From Dendrophyllia cribrosa (lineage: Eukaryota; Cnidaria; Anthozoa; Scleractinia; Dendrophylliidae), in assembly GCA_024195265.1 (NCBI GenBank), contig JAJLRJ010000009.1, positions 30,581,210 to 30,645,209 on the forward strand: a stretch of DNA of 64,000 nucleotides, in the 5' to 3' direction. Positions within the stretch are counted from its first letter, which is position 1. Each line of letters opens with the position of its first letter. Of the stretch, positions 58,401 through 64,000 are shown piece by piece. The position numbers and the translations under genes were made by a program. The notes below the pieces were generated by a model. The model saw only the letters and a list, made by a program, of their open reading frames with translations, had not been told where the DNA came from and made no database searches.

Positions 58401-59757
58401 CTGTATGCACATAGATCCTGCCTCCACATCGATATCCTTGGAAACGATAACATCTTAAAATGGTCTGTCATTAACTGTTAATTGCCAAAATGTTCTCATA
58501 ATATTTTTGGATTAGTTATTATGCAAATCAGAAGCACTGTATTTACATATAAGCTCGCTTTTATTACACAATTCAACTTTCCCTTTTTATTTAAAATTAA
58601 AATTTCTTTAAAAAATGAACACAACTTTCAAAGCTTCCATTATAAAAAATGTAGATAATTGTATATAAAGCAGAAACCATTAAACATTTCAAAATTAAAC
58701 TCGAGTGTGAAACTGCTGTGGATATAAATATTGTATAGGTAATCTCGGCGATAACAAATTTTAATTTCGCACCTTCGGGTTAAAATATATTGATTACGAA
58801 ATCAAACATTTTTTAACGCCTGTTAAAGAAAAAATAATAATAAAAAGCAAAGATCGTGACAAAGCACTTAATGTTGTTATGGAGTTATGAAATGTCACAA
58901 ATTATGACAATAATGTTGCGGTAGCGAAGAAACACGTAGTGTTCTCGTTTATGCCGCAACAGTTATTGTATTTTCATTTTAAACCACAGCTGTTCTTTTT
59001 CTGAAGTTCAGAATCGAAACTCGACTGACTGTAACCTATTAAATCGTCCTTTTAACAACCAAATTGAATTCAACGCAGTCTTTGAAAATTGTAAAATTTC
59101 TAATTGAACTAATAATTGCGCATCAAAAAACCTTTTAACGCGAAATGCTAAATTTATAATAGCTCGATTTCCACCTGAAGTCTCTTTTGCCGTTTCATTT
59201 GTTTCTCAAACAATGTCTAATTGCGATCGACACATGAGAGACAGGTTGAAAACTTTCGGAATATTATTGGGTTAATGGTTCGAATCACTCATTGCAGCAA
59301 AGATTATGCATGAAAATGGGACTCTAGAAAGTAGAGCTCGAAATTATTAGAGGTCTAATTAAGCTCTTACCTGCCAAACTATCTCGCTCGAAAATGACAT
59401 AATCTCGGCCAGAGCGCTCGAGGTAAAACCCAATTTGAAGTCCTGAAGCGATAAAAAAAAAATCCACTGTCAACAAGTGTGCGGATATAGATAGATACAT
59501 ATATATATTCAACAAAACTGTGAGTTGCAATTATAAACACATTTAAATAAAGGTATTTATACATTTCTTCAGTGTAGAAGAGAAACAAATCTATTTTCAG
59601 ATAAAGTTCTAAAATTCATTTAGTTATACGTACCTCCAGGTCCGGCGCCGACAACACAGTATTCGTGGTAGACTTCCGAAGTTGAATTCGCCATAGACAA
59701 ATTTATACACACAACCAAAAGTGAAACTGTGATCGCAGTGGTTAAGCGAGAAATCAT
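34713..59757 (-). CDS. FOXRED2: FOXRED2-like FAD-dependent oxidoreductase (ERFAD family), 21 coding exons
   Basis: Hand-built exon chain, ATG at 59757, predicted 631 residues (human about 684). Residues 1-22 form a signal peptide ([20 protein letters not shown]...). The FAD-binding motif is V-V-G-A-G-P-G-G (37-42), followed by [15 protein letters not shown]. Then come [31 protein letters not shown] and the second Rossmann motif [12 protein letters not shown] (about 215-227). [40 protein letters not shown] and [16 protein letters not shown] follow, then [11 protein letters not shown] and [15 protein letters not shown]. Known FOXRED2/ERFAD is an ER-lumen flavoprotein in glycoprotein degradation, working with OS-9 and ERdj5. 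All internal phases match and introns are GT-AG. Exon 18's acceptor and exon 21 are the weak points. AATAAA on the minus strand lies in the minisatellite near 34435. Introns are full of transposons but no exon is broken. Confidence 0.93.
34966..35047 (-). CDS. FOXRED2: FOXRED2-like exon 20
   Basis: 82 bp, encodes [20 protein letters not shown] and VEDFLTL. Acceptor TGTTTCAG|, donor CTCTG|GTAAG. If unspliced, translation would end at the next codon (TGG TAA). Confidence 0.93.
35231..35655. repeat. Three tandem copies of a ~141-bp unit (intron 19)
   Basis: Copies start at 35231, 35374 and 35514 with ATTTCTAATTTAAAAATCAC. They are about 95% alike by eye and end with GAAAATGTAAGTAGGTAAGT. Confidence 0.95.
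35645..35935 (-). mobile_element. tRNA-derived SINE with 15-bp target duplication
   Basis: On the minus strand the head reads GGCGCGGTGGTCTAGTGGTC, AGCGCGTCGGACTTTCAACC and GGTCGGTGGTTCAAGCC. The A-box-like TGGTCTAGTGG and B box GGTTCAAGCC of a tRNA promoter are both visible. The body extends to about 35650. AGAGAATGTAAGTAG flanks it at 35630-35644 and 35936-35950. The left copy is also the end of the 141-bp tandem unit, so the 3' boundary is approximate. Confidence 0.85.
35967..36070 (-). CDS. FOXRED2: FOXRED2-like exon 19
   Basis: 104 bp, encodes [20 protein letters not shown] and [14 protein letters not shown]. Acceptor TTTGTAG|, donor ACAG|GTAACA. Confidence 0.92.
36150..36720. repeat. 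Two diverged copies of a C-rich dispersed repeat
   Basis: ACCTTCGGACCCTCCCCTCT occurs at about 36178 and 36485. Each is followed by TTTTGCTC, CCCCACCCT and CATGGGTAAGGCAG, then ATTTGCATAT and an ending like CGCATATTCACGAGTTAAA. A third copy is at 47430-47740 and tails alone occur near 45540-45640 and 50990-51095. Confidence 0.75.
36742..36937 (-). CDS. FOXRED2: FOXRED2-like exon 18 (5' edge uncertain)
   Basis: 196 bp, encodes [40 protein letters not shown] and [12 protein letters not shown]. The donor GCTGG|GTTAGT is clear. The acceptor CGTCCACAG| is the only AG found that matches the phase of exon 17 and avoids the stop near 37020, but its pyrimidine tract is weak. The open frame continues upstream to 37007, so a longer exon with a different junction is possible. 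Confidence 0.72.
37409..37517. repeat. Foldback with GGAGTAGTCTCC / GTAGGAGACTAC ends
   Basis: GGGAGTAGTCTCCTGCCCAG on the left faces CTGCTGCGTAGGAGACTACG on the right, and TCGTCACGCAACCCTC lies inside. The same style of element occurs at 62321-62405. Confidence 0.65.
37650..37712 (-). CDS. FOXRED2: FOXRED2-like exon 17
   Basis: 63 bp, encodes [20 protein letters not shown] and E. Acceptor TTTCACAG|, donor CGAAG|GTAAGA. Confidence 0.9.
37875..37920 (-). CDS. FOXRED2: FOXRED2-like exon 16
   Basis: 46 bp, encodes [15 protein letters not shown]. The intron before it carries the LINE copy and the tandem CCAAT-rich repeats. Confidence 0.93.
38047..40298 (-). mobile_element. 5'-truncated LINE insertion with poly(A) and 15-bp target duplication
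   Basis: The insertion starts (minus strand) inside the RT domain and ends in a poly(A) run (poly-T at 38043-38060). GATTGCTTTGGTTTT flanks it at 38032-38046 and 40299-40313, which is the signature of target-primed reverse transcription. It lies in intron 15 of the FOXRED2-like gene, in the same orientation as the gene. Confidence 0.95.
38150..40260 (-). pseudogene. LINE reverse transcriptase ORF2 (partial, one stop and one frameshift)
   Basis: From 40260 the frame reads [14 protein letters not shown], then [34 protein letters not shown] (motif A), [20 protein letters not shown] (motif B), [11 protein letters not shown] (catalytic motif C), [15 protein letters not shown] and [13 protein letters not shown]. 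Thumb and tail follow: [40 protein letters not shown] and [11 protein letters not shown]. An in-frame TAA lies at 38941-38943, the frame continues to about 38690, then shifts. The last piece ends in a zinc-binding C-x2-C...H-x4-C ([18 protein letters not shown]), as in L1/Tx1-type ORF2. The endonuclease domain is missing through 5' truncation. All the catalytic motifs that are present are intact, so the copy is fairly young. Confidence 0.93.
40556..40805. mobile_element. CCAAT-rich repeat, adjacent second copy
   Basis: Starts CAGAGCGGTTTTCAATTGAT, contains ATCTCGCGCTACTTTCTCAA, and ends near AAGTGAAAACCGTTG. It follows the copy ending at 40545 by about 10 bp. Confidence 0.8.
40992..41107 (-). 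CDS. FOXRED2: FOXRED2-like exon 15
   Basis: 116 bp, encodes [20 protein letters not shown] and [19 protein letters not shown]. Acceptor TTTTTTCACAG|, donor CCTCG|GTTAGT. Confidence 0.95.
41152..41402. repeat. Dispersed repeat, direct copy of 63757-64000
   Basis: Begins TAAAGAGACACTCAGTGTCT and continues through AAATTTCGCTTAGCTTATTT and AGTGGATTACAGTTCATGAA to ACAGGCGGTCAAGAAATCAA. The copy at the right edge of the window keeps all of these blocks. Confidence 0.88.
41587..41700 (-). mobile_element. Possible tRNA-related SINE fragment
   Basis: The minus strand reads AGCTAGGTGGTACTCTGGAA and later GGTCACAGGTTCAATCCTGA. The B box GGTTCAATCC is good, the A box is weak, and the cloverleaf pairing is poor, so it is not called a tRNA gene. 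Confidence 0.4.
42024..42131. repeat. Foldback repeat (GAGTGTTTCATCAGATATCC)
   Basis: GAGTGTTTCATCAGATATCC pairs with GATATCCTGATAAAACACTC across about 60 bp. It resembles the foldback at 21925-22045 in its ATCAG...TATCC words. Confidence 0.75.
42511..42582 (-). CDS. FOXRED2: FOXRED2-like exon 14
   Basis: 72 bp, encodes [20 protein letters not shown] and YRYT, the strongest family signature in the gene. Confidence 0.96.
42690..42843. repeat. Partial CCAAT-rich repeat
   Basis: Contains CCAATCAGAAGTTGAAGCAA, AAACGCGTGCGAGTAAGTCA and GATTGGTTGACAAAGTGG. Its right end is cut by the TAA-flanked element that begins at 42847. Confidence 0.7.
42847..43363. mobile_element. Harbinger-type MITE 1 (GGCCTGGTTCACACG ends)
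   Basis: GGCCTGGTTCACACGTGCGA at the left pairs with the right end CACACGTGAACCAGGC. TAA lies on both sides (42844-42846 and 43364-43366). The interior is full of GCAAACGCAAGCG words in both orientations and includes AAGATGGCGGACAACGCTGA with an open frame (42944-43174) that is probably a transposon remnant. Confidence 0.85.
43371..43533. mobile_element. Harbinger-type MITE 2 (GGGCCTGGTCACACTAC ends)
   Basis: GGGCCTGGTCACACTACACT pairs with AGTGCGACCAGGCCC, with arms through AAAATTAGCCCGTGCAAAA and its inverse. The flanking TTA is at 43368-43370 and 43534-43536. Confidence 0.9.
43579..43991. mobile_element. Harbinger-type MITE 3 (GGCCCCGTCCACACG ends)
   Basis: GGCCCCGTCCACACGCATAT pairs with TACATGTGGACGGGGCC. 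TAA flanks it at 43576-43578 and 43992-43994. The interior repeats AAACG/CGTTT-rich words in both orientations. Confidence 0.9.
44425..44673. mobile_element. Foldback MITE (GGGCCCGATTGTTCAAA ends)
   Basis: CCAGGGCCCGATTGTTCAAA on the left pairs with TTTGAACAACCCAGCCCTGG on the right. A family relative is at 61918-62046. Confidence 0.85.
44664..44808 (-). pseudogene. Duplicated 3' end of FOXRED2-like exon 13 with its splice donor
   Basis: The segment matches 44833-44984 (exon 13 end plus the start of intron 13). On the minus strand it still reads [12 protein letters not shown], followed by an intact donor TTTTG|GTAAGAAT at 44764. No acceptor with a good pyrimidine tract is visible upstream; AGATAAG|CTGAGCC is the nearest AG. 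It is probably a non-functional partial exon copy, but it offers a second usable donor phase. Confidence 0.8.
44939..45059 (-). CDS. FOXRED2: FOXRED2-like exon 13
   Basis: 121 bp, encodes [20 protein letters not shown] and [20 protein letters not shown]. Its 3' end and donor are duplicated at 44664-44808 further along the transcript. Confidence 0.92.
45163..45221 (-). CDS. FOXRED2: FOXRED2-like exon 12
   Basis: 59 bp, encodes [20 protein letters not shown], the conserved YDRxIRCLG block. Ends in phase 0. Confidence 0.94.
45756..46184. mobile_element. hAT-like MITE (CAGTGCTGGAAATA ends)
   Basis: CAGTGCTGGAAATA and its inverse TATTTCCAGCACTG mark the ends. GATATA flanks at 45750-45755 and 46185-46190. 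The interior has TCGGACATTGTCCGACC and TCCGACCAATTTT in several orientations. The CAGxG ends fit hAT elements; a full 8-bp duplication is not visible. Confidence 0.88.
46468..46540. repeat. Hairpin
   Basis: AAATATTGTGATTTGTCAGT pairs with CTGACAAATCACAATATTTT across a loop of about 30 bp. Confidence 0.85.
46756..46878 (-). CDS. FOXRED2: FOXRED2-like exon 11
   Basis: 123 bp, encodes [20 protein letters not shown] and [21 protein letters not shown]. Acceptor CTTACAG|, donor GCCC|GTAAGT. Confidence 0.92.
47430..47740. repeat. Third copy of the C-rich dispersed repeat
   Basis: GGACCCTCTCCTCTCCTATG starts it. CCCCACCCTCCCCTCCCTCC and TTTACAGCTGAGTG follow, ending CGCTTCGCATAT. It matches the copies at 36150-36720. 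Confidence 0.75.
47869..48267. mobile_element. TTAA-flanked MITE (piggyBac-like), 399 bp
   Basis: TTAA at 47865-47868 and 48268-48271. The ends AGGGAGGCTTTCACGGTTCG and CGAACCGTGAAACCCTCCCT are inverted, with GCGCATGTGCA-type sequence further in. This family differs from the 14569 element but has the same target. Confidence 0.9.
48418..48715. mobile_element. CCAAT-rich repeat, full copy with TAA flanks
   Basis: GAGCAGCTTTCAATTGAGTG starts it and ACTCAATCGAAAACTGCTC ends it, with TAA at each side. It holds ACCAATCAGAAGTAAAACCA and TGATTGGTTCATTGGATTG. This copy best defines the family's ends, and the TAA flanks suggest a Harbinger-type MITE. Confidence 0.8.
49032..49054. repeat. (GAT)n microsatellite
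   Basis: Seven GAT units in intron 10, about 30 bp from exon 10. Confidence 0.9.
49084..49142 (-). CDS. FOXRED2: FOXRED2-like exon 10
   Basis: 59 bp, encodes [20 protein letters not shown], a highly conserved FOXRED2 segment. Donor TTAG|GTAGGT. Confidence 0.94.
49389..49470. repeat. Poly-C tracts
   Basis: Two long C runs separated by ACCTGAAGAATCACCACTAT in intron 9, close to exon 9. Their length in the assembly may be unreliable. Confidence 0.9.
49618..49665 (-). CDS. FOXRED2: FOXRED2-like exon 9
   Basis: 48 bp, encodes [16 protein letters not shown] with split Arg codons at both ends. The small size is supported by the exact family motif. Confidence 0.94.
50180..50246 (-). CDS. FOXRED2: FOXRED2-like exon 8
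   Basis: 67 bp, encodes [20 protein letters not shown] and FA. Completes the GRGNSA motif split across the intron. Confidence 0.94.
50892..51682. mobile_element. TAA-flanked MITE, 791 bp
   Basis: GGGTGCGTTCCTTTGGTC and GACCAAAGGAATGCACCC are the inverted ends, with TAA at 50889-50891 and 51683-51685. The ends hold AAATCC/GGATTT-rich words. The interior includes a fragment of the C-rich repeat tail (50990-51095), so it has a nested or captured piece. The right end lies 31 bp from the donor of exon 7. Confidence 0.85.
51713..51779 (-). CDS. FOXRED2: FOXRED2-like exon 7
   Basis: 67 bp, encodes [20 protein letters not shown] and GR, the first strand of the second nucleotide-binding fold. Donor GAAGAG|GTCTGT. 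Confidence 0.93.
52332..52389 (-). CDS. FOXRED2: FOXRED2-like exon 6
   Basis: 58 bp, encodes [20 protein letters not shown] (first codon split). The acceptor is TGTTTGTAG|; a 1.67-kb TA-flanked element ends only 41 bp upstream of the exon. Confidence 0.9.
52431..54097. mobile_element. 1.67-kb TA-flanked element (Tigger/mariner-like ends)
   Basis: CAGTGGAAGCTCTC starts it and GAGAGCTTCCACTG ends it, with TA on both sides. CGTAAGCGGACA-type words recur inside near each end and near 53200-53290. A 95-113-bp block beginning ACATTTTGAAACACCACTTG is tandemly duplicated (about 53374 and 53487). A likely nested segment lies at about 52490-53180. No transposase is seen. The left end is 41 bp from the acceptor of exon 6. 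Confidence 0.88.
54155..54198. repeat. Perfect 44-bp palindrome
   Basis: TTCAGAGCCACCTTAAATTT TCGAAA and the exact reverse complement meet at a TTCGAA centre with no loop. It is in intron 5, 58 bp right of the TA-flanked element. Confidence 0.97.
54535..54692 (-). CDS. FOXRED2: FOXRED2-like exon 5
   Basis: 158 bp, encodes [20 protein letters not shown] and [20 protein letters not shown] up to CKNVIM. Acceptor ATTAG|, donor ATGAG|GTAAG. Confidence 0.94.
54846..54961 (-). CDS. FOXRED2: FOXRED2-like exon 4
   Basis: 116 bp, encodes [20 protein letters not shown] and [18 protein letters not shown]. Ends in phase 0 at CTG|GTAAG. Confidence 0.95.
55709..55771 (-). CDS. FOXRED2: FOXRED2-like exon 3
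   Basis: 63 bp, acceptor TTTTTTCAG|, donor ACAG|GTATGC. Encodes [20 protein letters not shown] and T. The intron before it (3.6 kb) holds the 17-bp minisatellite. Confidence 0.95.
55886..57195. repeat. 17-bp minisatellite in intron 2 (about 75 copies)
   Basis: Unit GAGAGGTGTCCATCTTA with variants (GTTCATCTTA, GCCCATCTAA, ATGGTGTCCATC). Units vary in length from about 12 to 17 bp and show local higher-order runs such as ...AAGTGTTCATCTTAGATGG... Confidence 0.97.
57196..59370. other. Remainder of intron 2, no extra gene seen
   Basis: AT-rich intronic sequence between the minisatellite and exon 2. Short frames only; no clear transposon ends were recognised. Confidence 0.45.
59371..59442 (-). 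CDS. FOXRED2: FOXRED2-like exon 2
   Basis: 72 bp between TTCAG| and |GTAAGAG. Encodes [20 protein letters not shown] and DSLA, the helix and second strand of the FAD-binding fold. Confidence 0.95.
59634..59757 (-). CDS. FOXRED2: FOXRED2-like exon 1
   Basis: ATG at 59757; encodes the hydrophobic signal peptide and [11 protein letters not shown]. Donor CCTGGAG|GTACGT. It ends after base 1 of the codon for Gly42. The in-frame Met22 is a second possible start but would remove the signal peptide. Confidence 0.93.
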
Positions 59758-61917
59758 GTTTGCTGTGTCGAAATAACCCTAGTGATAAGGGATTGAAAAG
59801 TTTTTCAAAGAAATTAGAAGATCACAGCGCCCTCAAGGAAGGATCAGCGAAGCCTTCCGTGTACTTCAAGAAATCCAAGCAAACTCATTCTTGTTTTATA
59901 TTTGTCTACGTTTGCTTACTGAACTGGCTCCTGATTGGCTGTCGAAACAAATCAATTAAGCACACAATCGGATGTCACGCCAGCTCATTTAAAGTTGTCA
60001 CAGGCATTATACAAAAGTCAGCAAAAAAATGGAACACGCTTTCATGGAGTGTTAGAGTTATAGTTACATTAGTGAAAGTTTGTGAGAATGAAAATTAGCT
60101 GTGGAAACACAAGTCCAAGAAGAGAGAACATTTCAAATCCCAAACGTGGTCTAGGTCACTTGGCGAAAGTGGCCTGCGGGATAGAGGCCGCTTTTTTAAA
60201 ATGTCTTTAATATTTTATACAAGTGAATTTCAAACACACTGAGATTTAAACGGGATTTCATGAGCAATGGTTAAAGATATTCAAAGATATTCATCTGTAC
60301 GAAGGAGGAAAAATGAGGCGTAAATAAATAACTGATGAATAAATAAATAAATTCCCATTCTCTTTACTTTTTAAAGAAGATCCGTGTTTGTACAAACCTC
60401 TTACGTAGAGACAGGACCATAAACTGAAATCAACCGAGGACAGCCTGAGAGAGCACGTGAGAGCAACTCGGCGATCAAGCGAGAGAAACAAATTTGAAAT
60501 TTCACAACGAGAGTCACTAGTTCTTGTTTGATCCCGGCTAAGAACGAGTTTATCGCGTTGTTTGTAAATGACTTGGCCGTACCAAAATTTGACAAATTTC
60601 ATCCGTGGCGAACCAAAATTTCACCCGTGCTCTTACCGTCTATTCAAGTACGGTAGAATTGCTAGACGGGTACCAGAAATACAAGGTCGGGGTTAAACAG
60701 ATTTAAACGTGCACATCAGTTGCAAAAACGGTTCCTATATGGCTAAAAATAATAGCCAGTTAAAGTTCACTGAACTATTCCTGGTGCGCTGAAGAATGTT
60801 AACTTTGTTTCTTTTGCTGACATGGGGGTTGCTTCAGAGCGGAAGACGTTGCTTGTCACCTGATATTCAGGAAGCCAGTAGGTAGAACTTCCCTACATCT
60901 TGAAAAATGTTGACTCTGAAATTTCGAGTAAAGAAAACACGGCTTTCAGGATGTAAATGAGGAACGAAAAAAGGGAGAACATTTTGTAACTTGAAACCGA
61001 CAAAAAGAAAGTTGTTTCCTTCGGCTCAGAACTGATACAGTTTTGTGTTGATAGATCCGCCGATGAAGTCTTTGTTATCGCCTATTTTATTGTTTATTTT
61101 ATCTCGAATTTTCTTCTCATGGGAGTAATTTGCAAAGCCAAGTGTGGATCACAACAAATAGATCAATTGTTCTTAATTTTGATTCGTATAAGTCACATAT
61201 GCAAACTCATGAAAAGGTTTCGGGGAGAACTATAAACTTAGTTATGACTTTTGTATCGTTATTAATTATTACCATTCAACATGTAACCGTGTTAAAATAA
61301 AGGTATTACTCACCTTAATATTTACTTACTCGCTTATACTGCTTATACCTTTTCGTTTGCAACTCAGGTTCGCCATTGTAAACTCTTAAATTCTCCCAAT
61401 CTTTCTCGACTGTTTAACGCCATTTTCTAGTTTTTAACTATGAAATGTCTAAAGAAAGGACCGGAGTTTGTAATTTATTATTCATTACACATTTTGCAGC
61501 TAGACTAAATAATTTTTTTGGATTGAAAATCAGGGGTATTCTTTTTCTCGCAGTTCATTGTATAAATGCAATGAGTTGGCCGAGACAATTTATTGTATAA
61601 AAATTATTCCCTGCATCCGAATCGTTGAATCAACCGCAGGGCTGAAATCACGTGCTTACATTTTATATAAAGGAAGACGACGAATTATATATTAAATATC
61701 AAAAGTCCCAATTTATTTAGTTATTTTACATTAACCTATTTAATTTAACACATAACACTTCCAGAAAACAGCATTCTACCTTTCTAATTTCTACCGACCT
61801 TTTTTAAGCTGACGGAATCCTCAAGGGTTTTGCAATGTATTAAATAATAAATTTTATAGTACTGAAATAATTATTTTCAGGGCCTTTCTCTGAACCGCTT
61901 CCGCGAGTTAAACGTCA
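59758..61917. other. 5' flank of the FOXRED2-like gene; promoter not resolved
   Basis: Sequence upstream of the ATG. No convincing TATA box or initiator can be assigned. A 112-codon plus-strand frame (59760-60098) lies back to back with exon 1 and has one hydrophobic stretch. I see no family and treat it as chance. A 103-codon minus-strand frame at 60602-60291 is likewise unsupported. Confidence 0.4.
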
Positions 61918-62046
61918 GGCCCCGGTTGTTCAAAAGGTGGATAGCGCTATCCACCGGATAAATCATTATCCAGAGATAACGCAATTGGTTTTGCACACGT
62001 TTATCCGGTGGATATAGCGCTATCCGCCTTTTGAACAACCGGGCCC
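61918..62046. mobile_element. Foldback MITE (GGCCCCGGTTGTTCAAAAGG ends)
   Basis: GGCCCCGGTTGTTCAAAAGG and GTGGATAGCGCTATCCACCG on the left pair with the inverted sequence ending CCTTTTGAACAACCGGGCC. It contains the palindrome GGATAGCGCTATCC twice. Confidence 0.9.
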
Positions 62047-62141
62047 AGGTGTAAATATTGACTGTCTGTTATCGTCTGTTATTTTGCTTGATTAATTTTT
62101 TCCATTTCCTCACAAACTAAAATAACCTGAACAAGCTATTG

Positions 62142-62282
62142 GAGTGGTTTTACTTAACCCGTGAAACACTATCTAACAATTAGTGTGTGATAGTCCAAAT
62201 TAAACAAAAGAAAACAATGGAATTATAGTCTAATAGTGCGTACTATTCTACTAACTATTTCACGGGTTAAGTAAAATCACTC
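62142..62282. mobile_element. Foldback MITE (TTTTACTTAACCCGTGAAA arms)
   Basis: GAGTGGTTTTACTTAACCCG pairs with CGGGTTAAGTAAAATCACTC. The inner arms carry ACACTATC and AGTAGAAT-type words around a short loop. Confidence 0.8.
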
Positions 62283-62320
62283 TAAAACGGAATCTTCTTA
62301 AGACTACATCTGTCTTAGCC

Positions 62321-62405
62321 TCCTACGCAGACGTCTTCAGGGCACGCAGAGGAAAGATTGCGTGACGAGCCCTACGGACGCCTGCGTAGGAGGCTACGTC
62401 TGTCT
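62321..62405. repeat. Foldback with AGCCTCCTACGCAG arms
   Basis: AGCCTCCTACGCAGACGTC pairs with GACGCCTGCGTAGGAGGCT. Related in layout to 37409-37517. Confidence 0.85.
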
Positions 62406-62765
62406 TCAACCAATATAACAAAAAAAATACATCTTTTGTTCAAATCGCAGTTGAAAATCGAAGCTCGTGAGCCGCGTTTAATTTGTGCGTGCGGTATTGA
62501 AGGGTGTGAGGTTTTTGTATCTTTAAATTAAAGAAATGCAAACTTTCGCCAACGCTATGAGGAAATAAATTAGCCTTTTCTTGGTATAAATATGGTCTAG
62601 CATTCCAAGGAGAATCGCAAATATACTTTACCAGAACAAAATTAAGCGAAAAAATTGCATTTCCCAGTTTAAAAAAAGAGCGAGTTTCAATTTAAGAGTG
62701 ATCAGCTTCTAATTTCTCTTTACAAAATGCATTGTCGAACAGACAGGTTATAAATAAGCGATAAG

Positions 62766-62933
62766 CACGGGCGTAGCTACCTGTACGCACGTACGCACGT
62801 GCGTACCTGAAAAAGTCTAAAAAAAAAGAGAAAAATTTGGGACTTGAGGGTGGGGGGAGGAGGTAGGGGGAGTGCTTGAAAACAGTGATTGTGGGAACTT
62901 CCGAAAAAATCCTGGCTACGCCCCTGATAAGAA
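62766..62933. mobile_element. Short MITE (GGGCGTAGC ends)
   Basis: CACGGGCGTAGCTACCTGTA at the left and CTGGCTACGCCCCTG at the right are inverted ends. ATAAG is present on both sides. The interior has the GTACGCAC repeat cluster and an A-rich run. Confidence 0.7.
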
Positions 62934-63756
62934 TATAAGCCCTGACGAAACGGAGACTCGAGTCGCACACTGAATTCGGAAATTCTCATTGGTCTCCGCA
63001 ACCCTGAATTTTCTTCGGCGGAGCCTGGAGCGTGGTAGGCTCGATTACCAGCCGTTTTGTGCGCCCGCGTTCCTTCGATCTGACAACCTGACTCCCTCAA
63101 ACGGCTGAAAATCGAACCTAGAAGCTTGAATGTGGAAATTTTTCCCTGACTGGAGCCCGACAAAGAAAAATTTAACTGAAGGGTCCTGAAAATGTCTATT
63201 TTTTTATCCAGATAAATGCAGATTCCGTTGATTGTATTTGTTAAGCACTGATTAACAAGAAAAAAGGGTGTTGGAGAAGAGAAATAGATGTTTTTGTCAT
63301 TTCTTGGCGTACTGCATCGCTGCGTAATGTTTTCTCCCTTGGCGTAGTTTTCCTTCCTCTCCCCCTCCTCCCTCCTTCGCCTTCCAGCCTGACTCCCACA
63401 CCCTTGGTCACGTCGTTTGACTCGCCTCAGTCCGCGGTATAACTCAGCGCTCGTTCGCCCCCCCCCCCCCCCCCCCCCCCCCCCCGGAAATACGCCTGCT
63501 TTGCCCGCTAGGGGTATCCAGGACATTTTTAGATGTCCTTGAATTAATCTCTCTGCATTGAGTCTACTTTTACCAAAAGTAATCATTTTATATTTGCATT
63601 TGCTATTAATAATGGCTATTGTAATGAAGCCAGAAGTTTCCCACAATAAGCATTTGTTAACTTGCTTTTATGGATCACTGGAGCACTGAAGTAAAGTGGA
63701 AGCCATTGATATACATTAATAAGACCACCGTTGGGCTATACAAATGTGGTCACATA
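62934..63756. other. Repeat-derived sequence with poly-C tract, no gene
   Basis: An unbroken C run spans 63458-63485. A 289-codon minus-strand frame (63646-62777) passes through the poly-C (as poly-Gly) and the MITE, so it is not credible as a protein. Phrases such as GGTCTCCGCAACCCTGAATT look repeat-derived. Confidence 0.5.
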
Positions 63757-64000
63757 AAGGGACACTGTTCCGCCGAAGCAAAATTTCGCTTAGCTTATTT
63801 CCGCGTTATATCACCAAATACCACCAAATATACAACGTAGTTGGCCGGATAAAAAGATTCTATAAAGCAAAACAAAAACAGTAGTTTGGAGATAAAGTGC
63901 AGGATTGCAAAGATTGAAGTGGATTACAGTTCATGAAATTTGATTTTTTGACAGGCGGTCAAGAAATCAAATTTACCATTCTTGTGAAATTTTAACTTTT
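63757..64000. repeat. Dispersed repeat, direct copy of 41152-41402 (runs off the window)
   Basis: TAAAGGGACACTGTTCCGCC and TTTCGCTTAGCTTATTTCCG through AGTGGATTACAGTTCATGAA match the intronic copy at 41152 with about 10% differences by eye. The end lies beyond 64000. Confidence 0.88.

Noticed and set aside
59760..60098. 112-codon plus-strand frame divergent from the FOXRED2-like gene
   Set aside because: No recognised domain, no splice or start context beyond ATG-like codons, and it lies where promoter sequence is expected.
62777..63646. 289-codon minus-strand open frame, the second longest in the window
   Set aside because: It reads through a poly-C tract as poly-Gly, through foldback elements and low-complexity Arg/Glu sequence, with no domain. 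It is an artefact of repeats.

Overview
The window is eukaryotic nuclear DNA, most likely from an anthozoan cnidarian and probably a stony coral. This is an inference from three things: one intron-rich animal gene with short exons and GT-AG splice sites, AT-rich DNA, and an unusually dense mix of foldback elements, LINEs, Penelope-like elements and minisatellites. There are no prokaryotic operons, CRISPR arrays, rRNA genes or clear functional tRNA genes.

One host gene is well supported. It is a FOXRED2-like (ERFAD family) FAD-dependent oxidoreductase on the minus strand, from its ATG at 59757 to a probable stop at 34713. I reconstructed 21 coding exons by hand. Reading frame and intron phase agree at every junction. 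The predicted protein is about 631 residues, with a signal peptide, an N-terminal dinucleotide-binding GAGPGG motif, a second Rossmann motif (GRGNSA) and the conserved DFRKSAGGF region. The 3' end and the 5' edge of exon 18 are less certain.

The introns of this gene are packed with mobile DNA. They hold a 5'-truncated LINE inserted into a CCAAT-rich repeat with a 15-bp target duplication, a tRNA-derived SINE, and three adjacent Harbinger-type foldback elements with TAA/TTA duplications. They also hold a hAT-like CAGTGCTGG element, a TTAA-flanked MITE, a 1.67-kb TA-flanked element ending about 40 bp from an acceptor, and a 1.3-kb minisatellite of 17-bp units. A partial tandem duplication has copied the 3' end of exon 13 together with its splice donor.

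The left part (1-34 kb) is accessory DNA. From left to right it holds a 3.4-kb satellite of 20-bp units, and a 3.8-kb DDE-integrase transposon with about 590-bp inverted repeats carrying arrays of the palindrome CTCGCTAGCGAG. Next come a 4-kb segment bounded by inverted repeats and containing a GIY-YIG domain of Penelope type, a TTAA foldback element, and a Penelope reverse transcriptase split by a 1.1-kb insertion. They are followed by a decayed two-ORF LINE whose ORF1 is interrupted by a C/G-ended element with an 8-bp duplication, then another LINE tail, several MITEs and a 49-bp minisatellite just beyond the 3' end of the FOXRED2-like gene. The right end (59.8-64 kb) is the upstream flank of the gene and holds more foldback elements.

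I found no convincing new multi-gene system. The most unusual items are the palindrome-array integrase transposon, the exon-13 duplication, the serial nesting of elements with readable target duplications, and two small orphan coding-like segments (27291 and 15783).
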